In this document: positions 53,889 to 63,704 of the stretch, in pieces | How positions within the stretch are numbered: position 1 is the first letter of the stretch | Layout of the letters: every line of letters begins with the position of its first letter | Source: Sporocytophaga myxococcoides | GTDB lineage: Bacteria; Bacteroidota; Bacteroidia; Cytophagales; Cytophagaceae | DNA: 64,000 bases | Assembly (NCBI RefSeq): GCF_000775915.1 | Contig: NZ_BBLT01000002.1 | Location: 372,001-436,000 of the forward strand | Reading direction: 5' to 3' | Notes under the pieces: model-generated | What the model saw: only the letters and a program-made list of their open reading frames with translations | What the model was told of the DNA's origin: nothing | The model's database searches: none | Made by a program: the position numbers and the translations under genes

Positions 53889-56252
53889 GTGAAAAAAAGA
53901 GAAGACGAAACAATCGATATTAAAGCATTATTAAATAAGTTATACCAATACTGGCCGTTATTTGCTTTAAGTCTTTTCCTATCACTTGGATATGCCTATC
54001 TGTATATTAGGTACTATACCGAACCAAAGTACAATGTAATTTCAACAATTCTTATAAAGCCTAATGAGAAGATTTCCGGGTTTCAGGAAATAGATTTGTT
54101 CCGTCAGGATAAAAAGAAATCCAATGAAATGGCTATTCTGAAGTCTTATGAAATGGCATATAAGACTTTGTTGCAACTGGAATTTAACGTTTCTTACTTC
54201 CATAAAGGACAATTAAGAGATGTTGAATTGTACCAATCGGCACCTTTTAAGGTCATTATTGATACAAGCTTTAAAAAACAGGCTTATAATATCCCTATTT
54301 TTATAAATATCGTTTCCTCTAATGATTATAAACTGACCATAGGGAAATCAGCAGAGATAAAACAGACCTTCACTTTTGGAGAACCGGTAAAACTGGAGAA
54401 TTTATCCTTCTCTATAGTTAAGATGGAGGAAAATATACAGGTTGCGGATCATTATTATTTTAAGCTCCATGATCCGGCAACCCTTGCGATTCTTTATAGA
54501 AATAAACTTCAAGTTACTAATTCAGGAGGAAAGGAGTCCAGTATACTTGAGTTATCAACTGTAGGTAACAATATTCAGCGGGAATGCGATTATTTGAATA
54601 AGCTTACTGAAGTATATATACAAACCGGTCTTGATGAGAAAAATCAGATTGCTAGTAACACCATAAATTTTATTGACAGCCAGTTAGCTTCCATCGCCTC
54701 TTCTTTAAATAAAGCGGAAACAGAACTTGAGAGTTTTAGAAGAAATAACAAGGTTATGGATATTTCATCTGCTGCAACATCTGTTTTTGCAAAATTGGAC
54801 GAATTGGAGGCTGAAAAGGCAGTATTGCTTGTAAAAGATAAATATTATCATTACGTACTGGATTATGTTACCAGCAATAAGGATTTAACTGGGGTTATTG
54901 CCCCATCAATTATGGGTATAGACGACCCTTTGCTAAATAACCTTACAATAAATCTGGTTGAGCTAAACAGGGAGAAATCGTCCTTAGGGAGGAATACGAC
55001 AGGAAATAACCCATTTTTAAATTCTCTTGAAATCAAGATTAAAAATTCCAAGGAAGCATTATTAGAGAATGTTAAGAACATAATTAACGGGTCCAGAATT
55101 TCATTGAATGAAATCGAAAAGAGAATAGCAAAGCTGGAAAAGGAAGTGAGAGATCTGCCAAAGAACGAGAGGGAGCTTGTTGATATTCAGAGGAGGTTTA
55201 ATCTCAATGATCATTTGTATAATTATCTTCTTGAAAAAAAGGCCGAATCAGGGATAGCAAAAGCTTCCAATATTCCGGATAATAAAATTGTTGAAAAGGC
55301 CAGAAGCTTTAATGCTTTTCAGGTAGGTCCTAAGACAAATATGATTTATTCAAACGCCTTACTTGTGGGGCTATCTATTCCATTAGTAATATTGATTCTA
55401 AGAAGTTATTTCAATAATAAAATCCAATCTAAAAAAAGTATTGAAGAGCGGACAGATATACCTGTTATTGGAATTGTGGGCCATAATGATAATTTTTCTA
55501 ATCTTGCTGTATTGAAGAACCCTAAGTCTGGAATTGCTGAATCTTTCAGGTCTATAAGGATCAATCTTCAATATCTCGCTCCGGATAAAGAGAAAAAGAT
55601 AATATGTATTACTTCAAGTATAAGTGGAGAAGGAAAAACATTTACATCTATAAATCTTGCTTCTATCATTGCGATGTCCGGGAAAAAAACCATTTTGATA
55701 GGAGCGGATCTACGAAAGCCGAAGATTTTTGAAGATTTTGGATTGGATAATTTAAGTGGGCTTAGTACTTATTTGGCAGGCAACCATAAAATAGATCAAG
55801 TGATCTTCAAAACACAGGTTGAATGCCTTGATATTATTTCAGCCGGTCCAGTCCCTCCTAATCCTGGTGAGCTGATTTTATCAAACAGGTTAAATTCTTT
55901 AATGGAGGAGTTAAAGAACCGTTATGATTACATAATCATTGATACTCCTCCTATAGGTCTTGTTGCTGACTGTTTTATCCTGATGAAGTATTCTGATATT
56001 AATCTATATATAGTAAGACATAAGTATACAGAGATAAAATTGTTGGATAAAGTTAACAGCTTTGTGGAAGAAGGTAAAATTAACAATATGAGTATTATAA
56101 TTAATGATCTATACTATAGTGATAATAAGTATGAATATGGTTATGGATATGGTTATGGATATGGTTATGAATATGGAATACAAGATGAACAAAAGTCCGA
56201 ATCAGTTTTTGAAAAAATTAATAAGAGAATAAAACTACCTTTTCTAAAATAA
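53889..56252 (+). CDS. Wzc-like chain-length regulator / tyrosine autokinase
   Basis: 787 residues, GTG start one base after the Wza-like stop. The Wzz domain has membrane segments near 20-40 ('WPLFALSLFLSLGYAYLYI') and 490-510 ('NALLVGLSIPLVILIL'), with a long periplasmic coiled coil between them. The BY-kinase domain has Walker A 'SISGEGKT' (577-584), Walker A' 'LIGADLRKPKI' and Walker B 'YIIIDTPP'. The C-terminal autophosphorylation tail is a (Tyr-Gly)n run with 8 tyrosines at 748-762. It controls polymer export and length by cycles of tyrosine phosphorylation. No phosphatase gene (Wzb-type) is visible nearby. Confidence 0.94.
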   Translation: MKKREDETIDIKALLNKLYQYWPLFALSLFLSLGYAYLYIRYYTEPKYNVISTILIKPNEKISGFQEIDLFRQDKKKSNEMAILKSYEMAYKTLLQLEFNVSYFHKGQLRDVELYQSAPFKVIIDTSFKKQAYNIPIFINIVSSNDYKLTIGKSAEIKQTFTFGEPVKLENLSFSIVKMEENIQVADHYYFKLHDPATLAILYRNKLQVTNSGGKESSILELSTVGNNIQRECDYLNKLTEVYIQTGLDEKNQIASNTINFIDSQLASIASSLNKAETELESFRRNNKVMDISSAATSVFAKLDELEAEKAVLLVKDKYYHYVLDYVTSNKDLTGVIAPSIMGIDDPLLNNLTINLVELNREKSSLGRNTTGNNPFLNSLEIKIKNSKEALLENVKNIINGSRISLNEIEKRIAKLEKEVRDLPKNERELVDIQRRFNLNDHLYNYLLEKKAESGIAKASNIPDNKIVEKARSFNAFQVGPKTNMIYSNALLVGLSIPLVILILRSYFNNKIQSKKSIEERTDIPVIGIVGHNDNFSNLAVLKNPKSGIAESFRSIRINLQYLAPDKEKKIICITSSISGEGKTFTSINLASIIAMSGKKTILIGADLRKPKIFEDFGLDNLSGLSTYLAGNHKIDQVIFKTQVECLDIISAGPVPPNPGELILSNRLNSLMEELKNRYDYIIIDTPPIGLVADCFILMKYSDINLYIVRHKYTEIKLLDKVNSFVEEGKINNMSIIINDLYYSDNKYEYGYGYGYGYGYEYGIQDEQKSESVFEKINKRIKLPFLK
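56130..56177 (+). repeat. Six-base tandem repeat coding the Tyr-Gly tail
   Basis: TATGGN hexamers in tandem (tatggt/tatgga, with tatgaa variants at the ends) encode alternating Tyr-Gly/Glu at residues 748-763. Because the unit is a multiple of three, slippage would change the number of phosphorylatable tyrosines without breaking the frame. Confidence 0.85.
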
Positions 56253-56534
56253 CGTGGTCAAATGTATTTTGGCTTATTCAATGACTTAAAAAGTGAACTA
56301 ATATTGTTATTTATAAAGAAATCCACTTTGGATTCATTATAGTTGCTGGCGCTCTCAAATAGTTACTTGTTGTTTCAATCTTATAAAATTCTATAAAATA
56401 GTAAGAATATCAACTGTTTGTATATTCAAATTGACTTAAACTTAATGTTTTTAATTCCATAAGAAAACACACTCAATACAAAGCTCTTAAGGATAAATTT
56501 TAAAGGTTATTGATGCCTGATATACAGTGCAACT

Positions 56535-57809
56535 ATGTCTGAAATTTCTTTCAATAAAAAAAATGTATTAAGTTTTTCTAAGTTACTGGGGGAAACCTTC
56601 CTTGTTCAGTCATTAATTCAATTTACAGGAATGTTAATTGGGTTTTACATTGTCAGAAAGTTATCAGTACAAGAATATGCTTTATACACAGTAGCCAATA
56701 ACATGCTTGCTATGTTAAGTGTTTTATCCGATTGCGGGATCTCAACAAGCACATATGCATTAGGAGGAAAAGTGTGGGCAGACAAAGGTAAACTAGGTAA
56801 GGTTATGTCGACAGCAATGATTTTTCGCAATAAATTTGCATTAATGGCCTTGCTTATTGGAGTTCCAATTACTTTCTTCTTGTTACTTGGGCAAAAAACT
56901 TCATGGGAAACTGTAGTTCTGATCATTATAACCTTTATACCCGCGTTCAAAGCTCAGTTGACAGACAACTTATATGTAGTAGTACCCAGATTACATCAGG
57001 ATATTCGATTACTACAAGGCTATCAGCTTTTTGTAGCAGCATTCCGATTGCTGCTGGGGGGCATATCTTTATTTTTCTTTCCATTAGCGTGGATCGCGTT
57101 ACTTGCAAATGGAATTCCACAAATAATAGGCAATTTTAGATTACGCAAAATTGTAGACTTGCGTGCGACCATAACCAATGAAGAGGATCCGGAGACTAAA
57201 AAAGAAATTGTTCGAATTGTTAAGCGGACACTTCCGGGGAGCCTATATTTCGCTTTCTCTGGACAAATAACATTGTTTATTCTAGCTTATATGGGGAAAT
57301 CAAACAGTGTTGCAGAATGGGGAGCTTTAGGAAGATATTCAGCGATTTTTGCTTTAATATCTTCTGTTTTCGCCATGGTTATTATGCCCAGATACGCCCG
57401 TTTGGAGAATGATCGAAAGAAAGTCTTTTCTACAGCCCACAAAATCTTAGCTCTACAACTCGTACTTTGCTTTTTGGTATTGGCGGGAGGTTATTTACTA
57501 TCTGATATTTTATTGGACTTATTGGGAAAGGATTATCAAAATCTGGGTACTGAACTTCTGGTAACTTTATCTTGCGGAGTTGCAGGAGTCGTAACAGGTA
57601 CAATGCTTGCTTTTTCTATCCGGAGAGGGTGGGTGGTTCATCCTGGAATAAACATTTTTTTTAATGTTTTCCCGGTTATTTTGTTTGCTTCTCTATTTAC
57701 TTTTAATTCTTTGTTGAATGTATTATTGTATAATTTATGTGTACAGGTTTTTGTTGTCATTTCGCATTATCTCGTATTTCTGTTTCATTGGAACAAATAC
57801 ACTAATTAA
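56535..57809 (+). CDS. Wzx-like polysaccharide flippase
   Basis: 424 residues with many membrane segments ('LIQFTGMLIGFYIVRKL', 'FALMALLIGVPITFFLLLG', 'LLLGGISLFFFPLAWIALLANG', 'GVVTGTMLAF'). Belongs to the MOP superfamily of polysaccharide transporters, which flip undecaprenyl-linked oligosaccharide. The opening 'SFSKLLGETFLVQSLIQFTGMLIGFYIVRKLSV' is typical. It is preceded by a 282-bp gap, so it may have its own promoter. Confidence 0.87.
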   Translation: MSEISFNKKNVLSFSKLLGETFLVQSLIQFTGMLIGFYIVRKLSVQEYALYTVANNMLAMLSVLSDCGISTSTYALGGKVWADKGKLGKVMSTAMIFRNKFALMALLIGVPITFFLLLGQKTSWETVVLIIITFIPAFKAQLTDNLYVVVPRLHQDIRLLQGYQLFVAAFRLLLGGISLFFFPLAWIALLANGIPQIIGNFRLRKIVDLRATITNEEDPETKKEIVRIVKRTLPGSLYFAFSGQITLFILAYMGKSNSVAEWGALGRYSAIFALISSVFAMVIMPRYARLENDRKKVFSTAHKILALQLVLCFLVLAGGYLLSDILLDLLGKDYQNLGTELLVTLSCGVAGVVTGTMLAFSIRRGWVVHPGINIFFNVFPVILFASLFTFNSLLNVLLYNLCVQVFVVISHYLVFLFHWNKYTN

Positions 57810-58021
57810 CCATATCGCTTATTGCTAGAAAAAGCGTTGGTTTTGATGTACAGTCATACTTGGTTGCAACATTGAATATCTGGAAGTGAAGATATAATTG
57901 AAGATAGAAAGAGTGGGTGGAGGATTTGTTATTTAACAATAATCCATAATGTTGTACTCCTAATATAAAAATAATTTAGACCATTTTATCACAAAACATA
58001 TAAATCACATATACCTTAACA

Positions 58022-59053
58022 ATGAAAGTATCCATTATCATTCCTTCATATAATAGGGCTTCATACATTATTGATACACTTCAATCAGTAGCAAACCAAA
58101 CTTCAGCAGACTGGGAGTGTATTGTGGTGGATGATGGTTCTACAGATCATACTGAAGAAGTGGTGAATGAATTTATGTCCAGATATCCCCAAATGCCATT
58201 CAAGTGGATGAAGAATGCACGAACGAAAGGGGCACAAGGGGCCAGAAATACTGGTTTCTTAAATTCGCAAGGTGAATATTTGATTTTTCTGGATTCTGAT
58301 GATTTGTTAGATAAGCATTGTGTTGAAAATAGACTGGGTATTATTAAAATACATCCTCTTTTTGATTACTATGCATTTCCCGTTCGCTTGTTTACGATTA
58401 CTCCCGGAGACTTGGAATATGCATGGAACCGTATGAATAAAGCGGGTTGGTCTGTATTGGACAGAATGTTGGTGCATGATGCTCCCTGGCAGACTTTAGG
58501 TTGTTTCTGGAGTAGGAAAGCTTTGGAAGAAATAGGGATGTGGGATGAACGTGTAACTTCTCTTCAGGACTGGGATGCGCATATTCAGCTCGTGATGCAT
58601 CCGGGACTAAAAGGATGGATCTGTTCAGATGAGAAATCATTTGATGCCTTTTATCGCGTGGGAAGTCACGACTCGATCTCGAAAAAGTTTTCTACTAAGA
58701 AGGGGGCTGAAACCAATGTTTATCTCATAGAAAAGGCTTATAAGTCACTTCAAAATTATGGATTATTAGAAAAGCATTTGCCTGCATTCAGACAGTTTCT
58801 GTGGATAATGAATACATTGATAAGTATTTCTGATAATGAAATGGGAAAGGTAGTAGCTCAGAAATATCATCATATTTATGAGATGGTTGGTGTTAAATCA
58901 TTTGCACACCGATTATATGCTGCAACTAGATTTGACATGAGTAAACCGAAAATTATTAGAGGGATAGTATCCATTATACCCCAACTTTTCCCGATAAATA
59001 ATTGGAAACAGAGAGAGGATACTTGTAGTAAAATCAAAATAAATGACTTATAA
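58022..59053 (+). CDS. Family 2 glycosyltransferase
   Basis: 343 residues, GT-A fold: 'VSIIIPSYNRASYIIDTLQSV', 'VVDDGSTDHTEEV', 'GAQGARNTGFLNSQGEYLIFLDSDDLLDK' with the DxDD metal site. The middle part ('RVTSLQDWDAHIQLVM') is characteristic of GT2 enzymes in surface polysaccharide loci. Sugar and linkage unknown. It is 31 bp upstream of the acyltransferase gene. Confidence 0.9.
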   Translation: MKVSIIIPSYNRASYIIDTLQSVANQTSADWECIVVDDGSTDHTEEVVNEFMSRYPQMPFKWMKNARTKGAQGARNTGFLNSQGEYLIFLDSDDLLDKHCVENRLGIIKIHPLFDYYAFPVRLFTITPGDLEYAWNRMNKAGWSVLDRMLVHDAPWQTLGCFWSRKALEEIGMWDERVTSLQDWDAHIQLVMHPGLKGWICSDEKSFDAFYRVGSHDSISKKFSTKKGAETNVYLIEKAYKSLQNYGLLEKHLPAFRQFLWIMNTLISISDNEMGKVVAQKYHHIYEMVGVKSFAHRLYAATRFDMSKPKIIRGIVSIIPQLFPINNWKQREDTCSKIKINDL

Positions 59054-59084
59054 AATTTTCCTTTATATTTTGTGAGTTTTAATT

Positions 59085-59630
59085 ATGAAGATAAAAGTTT
59101 TTTTTGCTGAGCTACGACTTTATCTCTGCAATCATGTAGTCAATAAAATTCCAAGTCATACACTTCGCTTATGGTATTACCGTTTTGTAATGAGGTATGA
59201 AATAGGCGAAGAGGCAACAATTGGTCTGGGGTGTAGCTTTGATGCAGCTAAAAATCTTATAATTGGTAATAAATCAGTCATCAATGCCCGATGTCGTTTA
59301 GATTCAAGAGGCGGGCTTGAGATAGGTGAATGTGTTTCCATCTCCTCTGATACCATTATACTGACAGCGGACCATGACCCGAATCAGTACATGGTGGGAA
59401 GAAATAGACCTGTAAAGATTGAACCATATGTTTTTATAGGTACAAGAGCAATGATTTTGGCAGGAGTTACTATTGGTACTCAGTCTGTAGTTGCAGCAGG
59501 TTCCGTGGTAAGCAAGAACATACCTCCCCATTGTATTGCAGGGGGAATTCCTGCAAAGAAAATCAAAGATGTGCCCAATAACGGAATCTTGATGAAGGAA
59601 TTTTACCCATATAGGAGACTCTTCCAGTAA
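59085..59630 (+). CDS. Left-handed beta-helix O-acyltransferase
   Basis: 181 residues. Hexapeptide repeats ('IGEEATIGLGCSF', 'IGNKSVINARCRL', 'IGTRAMILAGVTIGTQSVVAAGSVV') form a LbH domain. Catalytic His is in 'LTADHDPNQYMVGRNRPV' and the end is 'CIAGGIPAKKIKD', as in maltose/galactoside acetyltransferases. Probably O-acetylates a sugar of the exopolysaccharide. Close behind the GT2 gene, so co-transcribed. Confidence 0.9.
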   Translation: MKIKVFFAELRLYLCNHVVNKIPSHTLRLWYYRFVMRYEIGEEATIGLGCSFDAAKNLIIGNKSVINARCRLDSRGGLEIGECVSISSDTIILTADHDPNQYMVGRNRPVKIEPYVFIGTRAMILAGVTIGTQSVVAAGSVVSKNIPPHCIAGGIPAKKIKDVPNNGILMKEFYPYRRLFQ

Positions 59631-59864
59631 ATTGAATAGTTTTACATCAATTAAAACTTTATAATAATCATTGAGGAAATGTAAATCCGATAATGATTAA
59701 TGCTTGAAAAAAGCAATATGGCTTGGATGTGCCATAACCTTTGTTATTAAAACTTTGATAAAAAAGATAGACCCGAATAAAAATCATCTTTGTATTAAGG
59801 GAGTGGTGAAAATGAAAAGAAGAAGATTATCTTAAATGATGGAAATTAACTGGATTTGGTAACG

Positions 59865-60809
59865 ATGGAAAACAAATATAAAAATGTAGTCACTACCTTA
59901 TTTGAGAACCATTATGAATATGGAGTAGCTGGTTTGTTGAATTCGTTATATCAAGGTGGTTATGAAGGGATTATTTGTGTTGGATTTAAAGGGAAACTTC
60001 CATTCTGGATTAACCAGTTGCAACAAAAGCCGGGTAGTAATCATCTATACCAATTTTCAGAAAAAATAGATATACGGTTTGATGAGCTGAGTGTGGATAT
60101 GCATTTCGGGTACTTTAAACCATATTACCTCAGGCAGATGGCTCTGGAATATCCTGGGGCACATGGTTGGTTTTATTTTGATCCGGATATCGTTGTTTTA
60201 TCAAAATGGTCGTTTTATGAGAATTGGATAGTTTCCGGAGCCGCATTATGCCAGGACTCCAATTTTACTTTACTTCATTGGAATCATCCATGGAGAAATA
60301 AATGGAGGAAGGATTTCGAGTCATTGGTTAAAGGAATAGATAAATCACTTAATTTCTATATTAATAGTGGGTTTATTGGAGTAAACAAATCTCATTTTGA
60401 GTTGGTAGAAAGATGGATTGAAGTTAATGAACAATACAAAGCTTTACAGTATCCAATTCATTTTTTCGATCAGAGCAATACATTGAGCGCTTACAAAGGA
60501 GATCAGGATGTGTTAAATGCAACTATGACCTTAAGATCTGATTTAGTATATTCTATTCTTGGGAAAGAAGGCATGGCGTTTGATTTTCCTCATGCAGTAA
60601 TGGCACATGCTGTTGATGGCGCAGGAATTAAACCCTGGAAGAGAAACTACATAAAAAACGCCCTTTTAGGAAATAAATCTTCAGTTACGGATGAGCGGTT
60701 TTTGGATTTCTGTAGTAAGCCAATAGAAATCTATTCAAAAGCAGAACTAAATAAGAAAAGGAGACTACTTAAGATTTCAAAAATCCTCAATAGGGTTTGG
60801 AAAAAATAG
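59865..60809 (+). CDS. Putative glycosyltransferase of uncertain family (DPD motif)
   Basis: 314 residues from the ATG at 59865; a TTG 9 bases upstream is less likely. The chain begins 'VVTTLFENHYEYGVAGLLNSLYQGGYEG' and has 'WFYFDPDIVVLSKW', a DxD-like metal motif, followed by 'NFYINSGFIGVNKSHFELVERW' and 'GDQDVLNATM'. This order resembles GT8-like GT-A enzymes, but the overall family is not one I can name. It sits among EPS genes, which supports a sugar-transfer role. Confidence 0.68.
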   Translation: MENKYKNVVTTLFENHYEYGVAGLLNSLYQGGYEGIICVGFKGKLPFWINQLQQKPGSNHLYQFSEKIDIRFDELSVDMHFGYFKPYYLRQMALEYPGAHGWFYFDPDIVVLSKWSFYENWIVSGAALCQDSNFTLLHWNHPWRNKWRKDFESLVKGIDKSLNFYINSGFIGVNKSHFELVERWIEVNEQYKALQYPIHFFDQSNTLSAYKGDQDVLNATMTLRSDLVYSILGKEGMAFDFPHAVMAHAVDGAGIKPWKRNYIKNALLGNKSSVTDERFLDFCSKPIEIYSKAELNKKRRLLKISKILNRVWKK

Positions 60810-60832
60810 TATTGAACTAGAAACAAATTAAA

Positions 60833-61963
60833 ATGGATAAAGAAATAAAATCATTAACTGGGATTCGTGGTATTGCAGCTTTATGGGTGGTTTTTTTACA
60901 TTATTATGAAACTTTATCTTTTAGTAAAGATACATATATAAATAACTTATTGTTTTCAAAGGCTCTAATTGCAGTAGATATGTTTTTTTTATTGAGCGCA
61001 ATTGTTATGTGTATAGCTTATGCAGGGGAATTTCAGAAAGCAATATCAAAACATTCTTATATTAACTTTATGAAGAAAAGATTTGCAAGAATTTATCCTG
61101 CTTATTTTTTCTGGTCTTTTATGTTTTTATTAGTTTTTGATTTCTCAAAATTCAAATTTGATTTTTCTAAAATATTAGTCAATTTATTATTACTTCAGAA
61201 TCTTTTTACTGATTCTGTCATATCGATAGTCTTTTGGTCATTATGTGCTGAATGGATAATGTATTTAATATTTCCTTTTCTATTTTCAGTTATATCCAAT
61301 GCGAGAGTTGGTTTAATTAATGTACTTCTAATCATAGTTAGTATAATCGGTTTTTATTATTTGCCTTCAATGAATAATTATCTTCTAGATTTAAATAAAG
61401 GATTGTCTGTTGTCCATCCCACTGGAAACGTAGTAATTGTTAAAGGTGTAAATTCTGTTATTCGATGTTTTTTCGCTTATCTGATAGGAATTAATCTATT
61501 TTTCTTAATTAAAAGTTATTATAATTTTATAGCAAATTATTGGATTAAAGTTCTAAAATATTTTGCTATAGGTAGTTCATTTATGATACCAATTTTTGGA
61601 ATATCAGCAGAAATGTATGTGTGTCTATTTGTATGTTCAATAATTTTAATTTGTGTACTTTATCTTGAAAATGACAATAAAGATCCTTTTTTTGCTTCTA
61701 ATCTCATATATTTTCTAGGTCAGATATCTTATTCAATTTATTTATGCCATATGTTCATATTGATTTTCGCAAGTGTATTAGTTAAAACGTTTTTTCCTCT
61801 TCATTACAATAATTCAATACAGATATATCTCGTAATTGGATCATTGGTTTTTCTAATTCCGATTTCTTATCTGTCATATAAATTCACCGAGGTAAAAACT
61901 GGACTTTGGTTAAAATCTAAATTAGTTCCTAAACTTTCTGGAAGGGATTTAAGGATTACTTAA
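60833..61963 (+). CDS. Acyltransferase 3 family membrane protein (copy 1)
   Basis: 376 residues, about ten membrane segments. Starts 'SLTGIRGIAALWVVFLHYYE' with the conserved Arg and His of the family, then 'KKRFARIYPAYFFWSFMFLL' and 'FWSLCAEWIMYLIFPFL'. Such proteins move acyl groups onto extracytoplasmic polysaccharides. It is strongly AT-rich relative to housekeeping genes, with poor codon bias. It is a close paralogue of the next gene. It follows the DPD protein by 23 bp. Confidence 0.92.
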   Translation: MDKEIKSLTGIRGIAALWVVFLHYYETLSFSKDTYINNLLFSKALIAVDMFFLLSAIVMCIAYAGEFQKAISKHSYINFMKKRFARIYPAYFFWSFMFLLVFDFSKFKFDFSKILVNLLLLQNLFTDSVISIVFWSLCAEWIMYLIFPFLFSVISNARVGLINVLLIIVSIIGFYYLPSMNNYLLDLNKGLSVVHPTGNVVIVKGVNSVIRCFFAYLIGINLFFLIKSYYNFIANYWIKVLKYFAIGSSFMIPIFGISAEMYVCLFVCSIILICVLYLENDNKDPFFASNLIYFLGQISYSIYLCHMFILIFASVLVKTFFPLHYNNSIQIYLVIGSLVFLIPISYLSYKFTEVKTGLWLKSKLVPKLSGRDLRIT

Positions 61964-62244
61964 TTTCTGTAAATGTATTTCGATCAGATGCTTGAAGAAT
62001 TAATTATTACCAATTCGGAATTTTAAAACAAGAGGTTATAAGGCTTTCTGTAACAGAGGACTTTAGGGACAAAAAACGATAGATTAATAAAAAAGTATAA
62101 GATTATAAATTTAAAATCTATCTTATTGGAGGTTAATTTTATATAATCTTTTCTAGATGAAAAAATGAAAGAACTGCTTAATATTTCGAGACTTACTTTC
62201 ACAAAATTGGGAAAGAGGAGAAACCGATAAAGGGTAATTGTTTT

Positions 62245-63384
62245 ATGGATAAGGAACTAAAATCATTGACAGGAATACGGGGCATAGCAGCGTTATGGGT
62301 GGTACTTCTTCATTATATTGAGCCACTAAATATTGGCAATGATCTATATATATCTAAATTATTCTCAAATGGTATTATAGCAGTAGATATGTTTTTTTTA
62401 CTAAGCTCATTTGTAATGTGCTTGGCCTATTCGGATGAATTTAAAGAAACTATATCTATCCATTCTTATAACTCTTTTATAAAAAAAAGATTTGCAAGAA
62501 TTTATCCTGCTTATTTTTTTTGGGTATTCATGTTTTTGTCTTTTGAATTTATCAAACTGGATTTTAACTATACTAAAATATTAGTTAATCTATTATTAAT
62601 TCAAAATCTTTTCAACGATTCTGTCATTGCAGGAATTTTTTGGTCATTAAGCTCAGAATGGATATTATACATTGTATTCCCCTTCCTGTATTTTATTTTG
62701 CATAAAACAAGAGTCCGTTATATTAATTTATTATTAATATTGACCTGTTTAGTTGGTCTTTATTCGCTGCCATCTATAAATAATTATTTTATTGATTTTA
62801 ATAAAGGTCTGTATAGTGCTCCTCCAGATGGTTTCATAGGGGTCGTAACGGGATTCAATTCGATAATAAGATGCTTTTTCTCCTATGTAATTGGTATTAA
62901 CTTGTTTTTATTAATTAAAAATTATAATCCTATTACATTTACTTGGGTAAGACTTTTGAAATATTTTATTATTTTAGGAATGTTTGTCATTTTTTATTTT
63001 GGGAGGTCAGCAGAAACGTATGTGCTTTTAATTATTAGTTCAATTATACTAATTTCTAGTATTTATTTAAGTAATAAAGAAGTAGATTCCTTTTTTGCAT
63101 CTAAAATAGTTTATTTTCTGGGTAAGATATCTTATTCTATTTATTTGTGCCACATGTTTATACTGGTACTCATAAGTGTGTTGTTTAAAAAGCTTTTCAC
63201 ATTCCAAGACTACCCTAATATACAGTCCTTTCTCGTGCTTGTATCGTTGACTTTGTTGATTCCAGTTTCGTATTTGTCATATAAATTCTTAGAGATAAAA
63301 GCAGGGGCTTTTTTGAAATCTAAATTATCCATCAATCCCTCTAAAGTAAATAATATAGAAACGCAGATCCGCCAGAGTGTTTAA
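62245..63384 (+). CDS. Acyltransferase 3 family membrane protein (copy 2)
   Basis: 379 residues, same domain and layout as the preceding gene: both start 'MDKE(I/L)KSLTGIRGIAALWVV', share 'KKRFARIYPAYFFW' and 'SYSIYLCHMFIL'. Identity looks clearly above half over the full length. The copies are separated by 281 bp with no gene. Two enzymes may acylate different positions or use different acyl donors; this is inference. Confidence 0.92.
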   Translation: MDKELKSLTGIRGIAALWVVLLHYIEPLNIGNDLYISKLFSNGIIAVDMFFLLSSFVMCLAYSDEFKETISIHSYNSFIKKRFARIYPAYFFWVFMFLSFEFIKLDFNYTKILVNLLLIQNLFNDSVIAGIFWSLSSEWILYIVFPFLYFILHKTRVRYINLLLILTCLVGLYSLPSINNYFIDFNKGLYSAPPDGFIGVVTGFNSIIRCFFSYVIGINLFLLIKNYNPITFTWVRLLKYFIILGMFVIFYFGRSAETYVLLIISSIILISSIYLSNKEVDSFFASKIVYFLGKISYSIYLCHMFILVLISVLFKKLFTFQDYPNIQSFLVLVSLTLLIPVSYLSYKFLEIKAGAFLKSKLSINPSKVNNIETQIRQSV

Positions 63385-63704
63385 AATTTCAGGAAAAGAG
63401 GTAGATAACTTAAAATGACAGAAAAGCATGAGATTCAGACAATGAGTATAAATGTAAAAGTACTATTTTAGCAGGTTCAGTTATTTAAAATTGGTGTAAG
63501 ACAACTGCATAGCCCTTGAGCCAAGGTTATATTTAGCTTTTACACCTATTGAGATATGTCATATGGAGGTATCCTGGGAAAGTAAAAGGAGGAAAAAACA
63601 CATAGTTTCTGCTCATTGCTAATGGAGGAGAAGATATTTCGTATTAGCCAATTAATTGTGTTCGTTTTGTTGAGAAGTTAATTTAAAGAATAGTTTGTAT
63701 AGAT
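63385..63704. other. 320-bp intergenic region
   Basis: No gene or hairpin terminator recognised between the second acyltransferase and the partial glycosyltransferase. Confidence 0.55.
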
